DNA of 50,360 nt from Hoeflea sp. BRH_c9 (GTDB lineage: Bacteria > Pseudomonadota > Alphaproteobacteria > Rhizobiales > Rhizobiaceae), in the NCBI GenBank assembly GCA_000961635.1, contig LADQ01000194.1, forward strand, positions 1 to 50,360, read 5' to 3'. Within the stretch, counting starts at the first letter, position 1, and each line of letters opens with the position of its first letter. Both the position numbers and the translations under genes were made by a program. Positions 1-8,078 of this stretch are shown one piece after another. The notes beneath the pieces are model-generated. The model searched no databases. It saw only the letters and a program-made list of their open reading frames with translations, and had not been told where the DNA came from.

Positions 1-1
1 G

Positions 2-169
2 ACCGCGCTCAAGCGGCTGAATCGCGGTCCCTACCCGGCGCTGGAACCATCCATGGCCGAGCGGCTGATTGCGTATGGTCTTGTCGAGCGAAGACCACGC
101 GGTCTCGGGATCAACCGGACCGGGCGTGAACTGGTAATCGGTGTGCTGCTAAACCAGCGTGAGGATTGA
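2..169 (+). CDS. C-terminal end of an unrecognised protein cut by the window start
   Basis: The reading frame is open from base 2 to a TGA at 167-169 and gives about 55 residues. The sequence contains AERLIAYGLVERR followed by INRTGREL. This has the feel of a winged-helix C-terminus (a recognition helix, a short wing, then a final helix), as in MarR- or PadR-like regulators, but the piece is too short to assign. The start lies outside the window. It ends 8 bases before the stop of the leftward LysR remnant, so the two are convergent. Confidence 0.4.
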   Translation, partial: TALKRLNRGPYPALEPSMAERLIAYGLVERRPRGLGINRTGRELVIGVLLNQRED

Positions 170-177
170 CGCGCGGT

Positions 178-870
178 TCAGTTGACGACCTCTTTCAGGC
201 CACGCAGAGCTTCCTGAATGTCCTCTCTTGCCTCGCTTGATTCGGGATAAACGGCATAGGCGGGATAGGTGAATTCCGGTGCGCCATCGACGATTTCAAG
301 CTCTCCGGATGCAATGTGAGGCGCTGCAGCGCCGCGGCGGAAATAGCCCATTCCACCTGCGCGCAATATATAGCTCAAACCGAGCGGACCAAGACCGACA
401 AACAGCCCGGGCTCGCCGAAAGAATTGGAACTGGCATCATGCTGGGCTGCAAACAACGGCCCCCAGTCGACATAGACATAGTCTTCCGCACCGTCCGGCT
501 CGCCGTCCCTGGATCTGGTCCGCACGAGAACCAGTTGTTCCTCGACCAGCAACTCGACCCGGAAGCCCGGCAGCAGTTTCGGCGCATACAACACGGCGAT
601 ATCGAGAACGCCTGTCCGCAGTTGCTCCAGCAATTGATCGGGCACACCAACATTGGCATGAATGGCGATTTCAGGCTTCCGCTCCTTCATCCAGATCAGC
701 CAGTCCAACAGCACCGGGTTCCAGAGACTGGGCTCCCCTCCGAGCGCGACAACGCTGGTTCTGCCCGAGGGAATGGCAAGCTGATGCCGTGCCCGTTCCC
801 ATATCTGCACGAATGACTGGGCATAACGCTCGAACTCGTGACCTGCCGGCGCCAGTTGTGCGCCATTGTT
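178..870 (-). pseudogene. LysR-type regulator lacking its DNA-binding domain
   Basis: The frame encodes the effector-binding half of a LysR-family regulator: the PSLWNP/LLDWLIWMKERKPEI segment, then EQLRTGVLDIAVLYAP and the periplasmic-binding-like fold that ends at 178. Upstream of the GTG at 810 the LysR frame continues, with LAPAG and EFERYAQSF typical of the linker helix, up to an in-frame TAA at 871-873. There the homology stops, and the sequence beyond it belongs to an IS6 transposase fragment. The N-terminal winged helix of about 60 residues is therefore missing, and the protein cannot be a normal DNA-binding regulator. An internal GTG start could still give a free ligand-binding domain, but decay after IS insertion is the simpler reading. 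Confidence 0.75.
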
Positions 871-889
871 TTAGCTTTGCGGGTCGGGT

Positions 890-1043
890 GCAGGGCGCAT
901 GAGACTTTTTGCCACCTTGGCATTGCGGCGGCTTTCCACAGAACCCCCGGAACAAACTTGTCCTGATTAAAGCCGCGCCAAAGCCAGTGCTTTATGCCCC
1001 GGATCGAGATAACAACCTCATCGTAGCCACTTGTCTCCAAGCT
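890..1043 (-). pseudogene. IS6-family transposase fragment
   Basis: On the minus strand the stretch DEVVISIRGIKHWLWRGF matches the first catalytic Asp region of IS6-family DDE transposases (usual form DEVVI-x-I-x-G-x-KHWLWRAVD). A run of residues like DKFVPGVL follows, then decay. Just before it a single-base disruption separates DKWL from DEVV. Only about 50 residues remain. The fragment is bounded on the left by the broken LysR gene and on the right by the terminal repeat of a Tn3-family element that starts at 1044. The order implies IS6 insertion into lysR and later Tn3 insertion into the IS6 copy. Confidence 0.6.
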
Positions 1044-1081
1044 GGGGTAGGAACAAGAGCAGTTCCCAGCGACACGCTAAG
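1044..1081. repeat. Tn3-family 38-bp terminal inverted repeat
   Basis: The segment begins GGGG and ends CACGCTAAG. It is exactly 38 bases long and lies 20 bases beyond the 3' end of the Tn3-type transposase gene. Length, the GGGG outer end and the ACGCTAAG inner end are the signature of Tn3-family terminal repeats. The matching repeat at the other end of the element is not visible, consistent with truncation at the istA junction near 2758. Confidence 0.75.
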
Positions 1082-1100
1082 GCCGAACGAAGCGTGAAAG

Positions 1101-2758
1101 TCACGCAGCGCGGCGCAACCGAGCCGGAAGTCTGAGCGATCGGAAGCCTTCAGGCATCTGGTGTTCTGCATCCCATGTGTAGATGCCGGTCAGATTGATG
1201 TGTTCCCAGCTCAGCGGCGATACGTGCTTGAGCAGGTGATCCGGAATCTCGCGATGCGTTTTGCGTAAGTGGGTGACGGCTCGTTCGATATAGACGGTAT
1301 TCCAGTGTACGATAGCACTGACGACGAGGTTGAGGCCGGAGGCGCGGAATGCTTGGCTTTCGAACGACCGATCACGGATTTCGCCACGCTCGTGGAAAAA
1401 GACGGAGCGTTTCAGCTTATGCGCGGCTTCGCCCTTGTTGAAGCCGGCTTGGCACCTTCGCCGTAGTGCTGGGCTTGAGTACCATTCGATCATGAAGAGC
1501 GAGCGCTCGATCCGGCCGAGTTCCCGTAGTGCCCTCGCGAGCTGGCTTTCCTTCGGAGATGCGGCCAGCTTCTTCAGGATCGTAGACGGCACCACGGATC
1601 GCGTCGTGATCGACGCCGCCAGATGGAGCAGATCATCCCAATGATCGACAATCAGAGAGGTGTTGATCGGGGCCCCGATGTGGTTCGAGAGTGCCGGATA
1701 TGCGTCACCTTTCTCGAACGTGTGGAACTTCCGATCTTTGAGGTTGCGCAATCGCGGTGCGAACCGCTTTCCGATCAGGGCGAACAGCCCGAAGACGTGA
1801 TCACTCGCGCCGCCCGTATCGGTAAAATGCTCCTGGATGTCGAGGACTGTGTCCTGATCGAATAGCCCATCGAGCACATAGGCGGCTTCGCTTTCGGTCG
1901 GACTAATGGGCAGAATGCTGAAGTAGCCATACTGATCGGAAAGATGGCTGTAGAATTTCGATCCGGGTTCGCTGCCATAGTGCAAATTAATGTCGCGGGG
2001 CTTTGCGGCCCGGTCGCTCGCACGGAAGAATTGGCCATCGGACGATGAGGTTGAGCCATTGCCCCAAAGTCGAGAATGCGGATGCCGGGTGTGTGCATCG
2101 GTAATACATGCTTGCGCCGTGCGATAAGTCTCCGACCGAGCGTGGAAAGTTCTCATCCAACTGATCTGGTGAGCGCTGATCCCTTTGGATGCGCTTGCCA
2201 TTCGCTTCGGACCGAGGTTGGTCGCATCGGCCAGAACGCCGGCCAGCATGGCCGAGACATTTCTCGGGACGTCACCGGTGCGAACATGCGTGAACAAATC
2301 AGCAAAGCCGGTCCATTCATGAACTTCCCTCAACAAGTCGGGAACCTCGACCAATGGATACATGTCGCTGATCTCGGCATTCAGGTCCTCGACGGCGGCG
2401 GGCACTTCGCCGGCGATTGGTGTGACTGTCAAGTTGCCGGCTTCAAGACGAACACTCTCCAGCTTCCCGGACCGTGCTCTGTGCGCGAGGCGATTTAGAT
2501 TGAAGTCGAGCATCTGCCGCGCTTCGGCGAGCCATTGCGCGCCGTCACCTTGGACGCCCAATCCGAGACGACCCTCCCCCTTCATCGTGTCGAAGGTTAA
2601 TCGCGGCATCAAATGCTCGTCGATCGGCCGGAATGATCGGCTTCCCTCTACCCAAATGTCCGCAGATCGGAGCCGGTCTCGCAAAACAGCGAGCGTGGCG
2701 ATCTCGTAGAGACGGCGATCAGGCTTCTGCTGTCCGAGAATGAGCCTTCGATCGGCCT
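1101..2758 (-). pseudogene. Tn3-family transposase (TnpA), C-terminal half only
   Basis: The protein matches the C-terminal DDE domain of Tn3-family TnpA. Visible landmarks are RRLYEIATLAVLRDRLRSAD, the LAGVLADATNLG segment, the HYGSEPGSKFYSHLSDQYG region and the C-terminal helix around SPLSWEHINLTGIYTW. The family is usually about 960-1000 residues, and only about 550 remain. The longest formal open frame starts at a TTG at 2684, but homology runs upstream in the same frame to about 2758, where the sequence changes abruptly to an IS21 istA gene. The 5' half has been lost, so this is a dead transposase. Its own 38-bp end lies just downstream at 1044-1081. Confidence 0.85.
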
Positions 2759-3283
2759 GGCATCCAGGAAGGCCTCCGTGGTCTCACGCGGATAGGCCTT
2801 CACGAAACATGCATCCGACTGCGGTATATCCATGCAGAAGAAATGGATCTTCTGACGAACGCCGCCGATGATGGCGATTGCCTCGCCAAAATCCACCTGC
2901 GCATCTCCCGGCGGATGCGACAGCGGCACGAATGTCTCCCGACCCCTGGCGCGGCAGATGCGGACATAGTCCTTCACAACCGTATAGCCGCCGCCAAAGC
3001 CGTGTTCGTCGCGCAACCGTTCGAATATCCGCTTGGCCGTATGCCGCTGCTTCATGGGACACGACTGGTCCGACGCCAGGATCTCAGCAATGACAGGAAG
3101 CAGGGCTCCAAGCTTCGGCTTGTTTGCCGGCTTGCCCCGCGTGTAGCCCGGCGGCAACGAAAATAGGCACATCTTTGAAACCGTCTCGCGGCTCAAGCCG
3201 AAAACACGAGATGCCTCCCGGCGGCTGTGACCCTCGATTAAAACAAACCGGCGAACGGCGGCGTAACTCTCCACGACAAACAT
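2759..3283 (-). pseudogene. istA: IS21-family transposase IstA, N-terminal fragment
   Basis: The N-terminal part of an IstA protein is present: a helix-turn-helix region (EGHSRREASRVFGLSRETV, about residues 18-36) and the linker. The beginning of the catalytic core follows, with GDAQVDFGEA carrying the first catalytic Asp, then HFFCMDIPQSDA and TTEAFLD. After FLD the family continues G-H-V, but here the sequence switches to Tn3 transposase DNA near 2758. About 175 of roughly 500 residues remain, and istB is absent. The open frame runs on to 2648 only as out-of-frame Tn3 sequence. Upstream, the TGTCCTC end at about 3303-3309 probably marks the left terminus of the IS21 element. Confidence 0.8.
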
Positions 3284-3350
3284 CCCCGGCCACCCTCAAA
3301 AAGAGGACAGCCTACCACTGGCTGGATTTTACTCCGCCCCGCCAGGCAAA

Positions 3351-3968
3351 ATGCCGGCGTTCACTGGTAGACTTTGTCACCGCCCTGCCCACGTGACTAT
3401 CAGCCGGGAAACAATTCGGCTTTGGGTCAATCGTTTTGGTGCGCATTTTGCCGCCTGCATCCGACGTGACCGGCCGCGGCCGAACGACAGGTGGCATCTT
3501 GATGAGGTTGTGATTCCGATCAACGGCGTGAAGCATTGGCTGTAGCGCGCAGTAGATGCCAACGGCGACGTGCTCGACATCCTTGTCCAGGGCCGCCGCA
3601 ATGCCAAGGCCGCCAAGCGCTTCATGGCAAGGCTGATCACTCAGTTTGGCCAGCCCCAGGTCGCCATCACAGACAAACTGCGCAGCTACATTAAGCCGAT
3701 CTTGCATCAAGCACCGGACGCCGAACACCGCGCTCACAAAGGGCTCAACAATCGCATCGAAGGGAACCACAGGCCGACGCGACGACGAGAGAAGATCATG
3801 GGGCGGTTCAAGTCGCCACGGCAAGCGCAGCGTTTCCTCGCCGCACATGACCAGATCAACAATATCTTCCGCCCTCGCCGTTACCGCCTTTCCGCCACAT
3901 CATACCGTCATGCCAGCGCAGATACATTCTGTCTCTGGGCTGACTATGCCGCCGAAATGACACCATAA
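3351..3968 (+). pseudogene. IS6-family transposase with an in-frame TAG
   Basis: Two adjoining open frames in the same phase (3351-3545 and 3546-3968) form one IS6-family DDE transposase. It reads ETIRLWVNRFG, DRWHLDEVVIPINGVKHWL, then a TAG at 3543-3545, then RAVDANGDVLDILVQGRRN. The second Asp follows in AITDKLRSY and the Glu in NRIEGNHRPTRRRE. The family has Trp (TGG) at the stop position, so one G-to-A change inactivated the gene. The N-terminal zinc-finger/HTH region is also missing, because the left end abuts the IS21 terminus near 3309. The right end of the element is near 4017, where it interrupts a small gene. Confidence 0.85.
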
Positions 3969-3985
3969 TCGTCGCCATCACGCTT

Positions 3986-4147
3986 TCAAAGTCTCGCTTC
4001 AGCAACTTGGCAATGCCGAACAACCACGAACTTATTTAGCCTGCCGTCGCCGTTGTGTGCACAGAGCGAGCGCAAGACATCAGCATTGTAAACAAGGTTG
4101 TCGCCCACCTTGAAATCACCGATGAAGTTTGAGGGTATCTCGACCAC
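3986..4147 (-). pseudogene. Truncated small gene downstream of the S8 protease
   Basis: A 53-codon frame starts with GTG at 4145-4147 and is preceded by AAGGAG about 10 bases upstream. It lies 18 bases after the protease stop, as in an operon. The first 43 residues look like real protein (IPSNFIGDFKVGDNLVYNAD, then NKFVVV). The last ten (RHCQVAEARL) are read from the end of the IS6 element that begins at about 4017, so the native 3' part has been cut off. The family is not recognised. Position and a good ribosome binding site suggest a third member of the ATPase-protease operon. Confidence 0.5.
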
Positions 4148-4165
4148 GATATCGTTTCTCCTTAA

Positions 4166-6697
4166 CTATGGAGCGGCTCGCTGCGCCGGACGCGGTTGAA
4201 CCCGATTTCGCACTTGATCGTAAATCCTGAGCTCGCCAGGCATTTCGAGAGTGACTGCAAGACCGAAAGGAACCAATTCGTCAATGGGACCAGCCGGATC
4301 AGGCTCTCTCTGGATTTTCAGCCGCAAGCTGATTCCTTCGGCGACGACCGCGGCTTGTGCCCCGCTCCACACCCGCGTAAAGACGGTCCCGCGATTGGTC
4401 TGGTTCCCATCGGGTTGCCAACCATCGGCAGAAACACCAAGCCTCGCGATTTCGACGGGATCGAGGATCTTCATCCTCACGGCGCGATAGGATTTCCGAC
4501 CGGGCACGACCGGTGTAAACCAAGCTAATGTGGCAGACACCGAGTGGGCACGAGCTTGGCCGCCGATCACAGCCGGAATCGGCACCAGTACATCGACGCT
4601 CCGCTCCCTGCCGAGTGAACCAACACACCAGAAGGTGGCGCGGTCCGCGGCACAAGCGATGGCATCATCGCTGTCGAATACGCCATATCCAAGGAAGCGG
4701 CGAATGTTGTCCTTTTGACGCGGAGCCTGACCCTGGCCGAATGGCCCTAGTAGCTCTTTGACCAAGCCGGCCGCCGCATTCGGCCAGCGCGCTGGGTGCA
4801 CAAGCAGAGCCTTGATGAGGACAGCTCGTTGGGTATTCGTCAACCGCAGAAATTCCTGACCATAGGCCGCTTCCAAGGCATCGTGAATGCGGTGAGCCGT
4901 TCGGGAAGCAAGTGCCGTTGCTGCGCTCGTCCCATTTGTGAACCCTTCAGCATTCTCAATGCCTGGGCGTGGCGGCGCGGCAACTTTGAGGCCCGCTCCT
5001 CGACTTGCGCCCGCTGGTGCGACCGTGATGCTACCCGCGCTGGCGACGACGCGAAGGTGCTCTCGTCCCCCCGGCATGAGAATATCTGGCTTAACGGAGC
5101 CTCCGAATCCGGGCCCCAGGGCGCTGGACGGGTTCGCAGTGTCGAGCTCGGAATAGGGGTTCACGTTAACGCGAGCCAAGGCTCGCTCCCCGGTCGGCAC
5201 CCAATCCAGGTTTCGAGCGCCAATGGTCAACCCATTGATCGTTTCGGACGGAGAGAGCAAACGACGGTCGGCGACAACTGCCGCCACCGCGTTGATCACG
5301 CCTCGCGCGCGCTGATCCGCATTGGCATCCTCGAAGGCAACCCTGTTTTCAAAGGCCGCGACGGGGAATTGTGTCGTGATATTGCCGGCGCTGACGAGGA
5401 AAAGGATACCGAAGCGGTATGCCAGTCTGTCGAGAAGTCTCGCCCAGGGCGACAGCTGGCCGTAGAATGGGCGCCGCACATTTCCAAGCGAAATATTGAT
5501 GATGATGACATGGGGAGCTGAGGGTTGATTGCCCGCGCGCATACGCATGACAGCCTGATAGATCAAATCGATGACCAGCCTGTCCGACGGAAAGCGGTCG
5601 TTGTCGCCCAGAACAGGAATGCAGTGCACCTGACGAGGCAGCGGCGGTTCCGGCTTGTTGCGGTCACCGTGAACAATGAGGGAGGCCATGGCCGAGCCGT
5701 GATAGCGTTGCGCCACAAGAGCGCCGGGCTCAAGCCCGAAATGATCCTCCACACTCAAATGAGGCTGCAGCAGCGGGTGCCCCGCGACGGGAACACCATC
5801 AAGAAGCGCAAGAATCGGGTCGGCGGTGACAGGTCCCATTGCTGGCGCAGGAGCAGCCAGCAGAAGATCATTGGTGTCAATTTCCGTGACGACGCTCTGC
5901 GGGCGAATGTGCATGATCGGCTCGACACCGGCCAGGCTGCCGGGAGCCCGCTCCACGACCGTCCGAATTGCTGCCACTGGCAGCTCGGCAAGGATGGCGT
6001 GGTAGGCGATGTCATCCAGTCTGGCGCGACTGAGAAGTCGACCACCACTCTGCCCGATCGCCTCCACGACCGTCGCTTCACTGATCGCACCTGCGTCGGG
6101 ATACGCACGGAACACCAGTTCGATTTCAAGAGGAACAAGCTCGTCGTCGGCCCGACCTTCGATTTCCTCAGCCAGGACATCCGCGTCCAATCGCTGGACG
6201 CGATCGGCAGGACCCCAAACACGAAGGTCGCGAAGACAAGCAAAGACGTCCCGCCATGGTGTAAAGCCCTGTGGTAACACTCGGCCCGCCACCCAGGTTC
6301 GCCATAGCGACTCTATCTGCCGCAGTGCCCGCAAATCCGGTACAAGCAAGTAGGCAACGGGTGCCTTGTCCTCATCGCCCGGCAGCTCTTCTTCGTCGAT
6401 AAGTTCGAGGCCCGGCACGTTGTTGATTGCCCGTGCAAAGGCGGCAATGCTCCCCTTCACTTCGAATACGAGAAGTCGCTCAGGCGCCAGCGCGGCTGGA
6501 TCGGCGCGAAGCGCGAGCCCCGTCGGGTCGCGCTGCAGCACGTCTGTCAGGCGCTCAAATTTCGCGCCAAAGCGCTGGTTCTGGTCAGCGGTTGAGTTTC
6601 GTTGAGGGCCGCGTACGACCGCTTGACGGCCGGGTGCTCTTGGCTGCGGGGCGGTCGGATGCAGTCTCAGTATCGGTTTGGTCGGATCGCTCGCCAT
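4166..6697 (-). CDS. Subtilisin-like (S8) serine protease paired with an AAA+ ATPase
   Basis: This 843-residue protein has an S8 peptidase core with a complete catalytic set. Asp300 is in ALLDGVP, His333 in RYHGSAMASL, the oxyanion Asn439 in VSAGN and Ser591 in NGTSAATALASR. About 290 residues precede the core and about 240 follow it. The tail looks like a beta-rich domain. No signal peptide or membrane segment is seen, so the enzyme should act in the cytoplasm, unlike most subtilisins. The start is supported by GAGG seven bases upstream of the ATG at 6697, although it lies inside the preceding ATPase gene. S8 proteases of this long form regularly occur beside an AAA+ ATPase in bacteria. A regulated protein-cleaving role, perhaps in defence or stress, is inferred; the substrate is unknown. 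Confidence 0.85.
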   Translation of the reverse strand: MASDPTKPILRLHPTAPQPRAPGRQAVVRGPQRNSTADQNQRFGAKFERLTDVLQRDPTGLALRADPAALAPERLLVFEVKGSIAAFARAINNVPGLELIDEEELPGDEDKAPVAYLLVPDLRALRQIESLWRTWVAGRVLPQGFTPWRDVFACLRDLRVWGPADRVQRLDADVLAEEIEGRADDELVPLEIELVFRAYPDAGAISEATVVEAIGQSGGRLLSRARLDDIAYHAILAELPVAAIRTVVERAPGSLAGVEPIMHIRPQSVVTEIDTNDLLLAAPAPAMGPVTADPILALLDGVPVAGHPLLQPHLSVEDHFGLEPGALVAQRYHGSAMASLIVHGDRNKPEPPLPRQVHCIPVLGDNDRFPSDRLVIDLIYQAVMRMRAGNQPSAPHVIIINISLGNVRRPFYGQLSPWARLLDRLAYRFGILFLVSAGNITTQFPVAAFENRVAFEDANADQRARGVINAVAAVVADRRLLSPSETINGLTIGARNLDWVPTGERALARVNVNPYSELDTANPSSALGPGFGGSVKPDILMPGGREHLRVVASAGSITVAPAGASRGAGLKVAAPPRPGIENAEGFTNGTSAATALASRTAHRIHDALEAAYGQEFLRLTNTQRAVLIKALLVHPARWPNAAAGLVKELLGPFGQGQAPRQKDNIRRFLGYGVFDSDDAIACAADRATFWCVGSLGRERSVDVLVPIPAVIGGQARAHSVSATLAWFTPVVPGRKSYRAVRMKILDPVEIARLGVSADGWQPDGNQTNRGTVFTRVWSGAQAAVVAEGISLRLKIQREPDPAGPIDELVPFGLAVTLEMPGELRIYDQVRNRVQPRPAQRAAP

Positions 6698-7673
6698 TCA
6701 AAACCTCGGGGCTAACTCTTGTTGCCCAGAGGTCCAGTTCTGAACGAAGTGCATCGTCGATGGAAAGCTCCCCCAAGCCCAATATCTGTCGTCTTCGCAC
6801 GTTTTGGCAGAAATCCAAAGCCTCTGCAAAACTTACGGTACCCAATTTCGCAGCGATCGATTTGGCCGCAGCCTTAGGCGCATCGGGCCATTGCGCGATA
6901 ATGCGGTCGAGGAAGACCCCGATCCTCTGGCGGTCCGGGGCCGGGAAAGCCAGCCGCATCTGGAAGCGGCGCCAGACTGCCCGGTCCAGTAGCTCGGCGT
7001 GGTTGGTCGCGGCAATCACAACGACGTAACTGGGCAGCTGGTCGAGCTGCATAAGCAGGAACGAGACGACGCGTTTGATTTCGCCGGTCTCGTGGGTATC
7101 GCCACGTTCCTTGCCGATTGAGTCGAACTCGTCGAAGAACAGAACGCTCGGCCGCGTACGGACATAGTCGAAGAGCTTGCGTAGGCGCGCATTCGTCTCG
7201 CCGAGATAGCTTCCAATCAGAGCGTCGTATCTGACAACGAAGAACGGGAGCCCGAGTGCCTCCGCTACAGCCTCGGCGAATGAGGTCTTGCCATTACCGG
7301 GTGGTCCAGAAAGCAGAATCCGATGCCGCGGCTCATAGCCATGAGCCCGCAACACGTCGGCGCGCGTATGTTCTTCGATGAGCTGGCGGCCGCCCTGTTC
7401 CACTGGAAGAGGCAGCATCAGTTGGCTGAGCTGAAGCCGTGGCTCGAGCTCGAGAATCGTGTCCTTGCCGGAGCCGGCGGGGCTGGAGGCGGCAGTCAGC
7501 GGCGGGGGCGTTATTGCGACCGTAGACAGCGCCCGCTCAAGCCGATCGGCGACGATATGGTGGTTTTGTGCCCGCTCTTCAGCGACCAGCGCTTCCGTAG
7601 CAGATTTCAGCATCGCCCGATCGCCGGATGCACCGGCGCGTACGAGAGAAATGAGAAGGTCGCTTCGGGCCAT
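6585..7673 (-). CDS. AAA+ ATPase partner of the S8 protease
   Basis: This single-domain AAA+ ATPase has 362 residues from the chosen start. Walker A is GPPGNGKT at about 123-130 and Walker B is VLFFDEFD at about 177-184. Sensor-1 Asn is in AATNHAELLD (about 224), followed by the arginine-finger pair in AVWRRF. Residues 1-100 are a helical N-terminal region. The frame is open to a TTG at 7733, but MARSDLLISLVRAG at 7673 is the likelier beginning, as in related ATPases. The last 36 codons overlap the start of the protease gene by 113 bases and read as a polar, low-complexity tail. The ATPase probably recognises or unfolds substrates, or gates the protease; this is inferred from the pairing. Confidence 0.85.
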   Translation of the reverse strand: MARSDLLISLVRAGASGDRAMLKSATEALVAEERAQNHHIVADRLERALSTVAITPPPLTAASSPAGSGKDTILELEPRLQLSQLMLPLPVEQGGRQLIEEHTRADVLRAHGYEPRHRILLSGPPGNGKTSFAEAVAEALGLPFFVVRYDALIGSYLGETNARLRKLFDYVRTRPSVLFFDEFDSIGKERGDTHETGEIKRVVSFLLMQLDQLPSYVVVIAATNHAELLDRAVWRRFQMRLAFPAPDRQRIGVFLDRIIAQWPDAPKAAAKSIAAKLGTVSFAEALDFCQNVRRRQILGLGELSIDDALRSELDLWATRVSPEVLNGERSDQTDTETASDRPAAKSTRPSSGRTRPSTKLNR

Positions 7674-8028
7674 GTCGATCGCATCTCTGAAGGTTCTGAA
7701 CTTAAACTCGCGGCAACGCGAATCGTAACTCAAATAGTTGAAAAAGTCTTCCCACGCGCACGTCCCGCACTTCTATACATGAAATTTGCACCTCGCCAAC
7801 ACTCACATGGAAAGCGCCGTTCTCAATCACCCGCCGTGAGTGTAATTTCTGATCCAGCTACGGGCAAAAATAGGCATGCCGGATACCTCTGTGTGACCAT
7901 GGGTTCGCGGCAGAAGCATATCACGGGGATCGAACTCCGCGCTGGGCAGGAGGCAAACGCAATTGTTGAGGGGGTGGCATGACCGTAGTTCGAATACTAG
8001 TGACCTGTTCCCCATGGAGTCCGCTGTG
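7674..8028. other. Upstream region of the ATPase-protease operon
   Basis: These 355 bases lie between the ATPase start and the left end of the ISL3 element. Short frames exist on both strands (for example minus 7827-8063, which runs into the IS end), but none has a convincing ribosome binding site or recognisable protein. The operon promoter should be here. A clear -35/-10 pair could not be fixed by eye. The ISL3 insertion at 8029 sits about 355 bases upstream of the ATPase and may have removed distal regulatory sequence. Confidence 0.4.
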
Positions 8029-8052
8029 GCTTGGCATTTAATGAGATTCTTT
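8029..8052 (+). repeat. ISL3 left inverted repeat
   Basis: The 24-base end starts GCTTGGCATTTAAT and pairs with 9718-9741 in inverted orientation. Homology may reach four bases further out (TGTN on both sides). Confidence 0.75.
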
Positions 8053-8078
8053 GTGTGATTCATCGGCTGTTAGCGACG

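Noticed and set aside
7981-8028. Possible tRNA-like end (GTTCGAATAC) left of the ISL3 element
   Set aside because: No cloverleaf, anticodon stem or acceptor pairing could be built around it.
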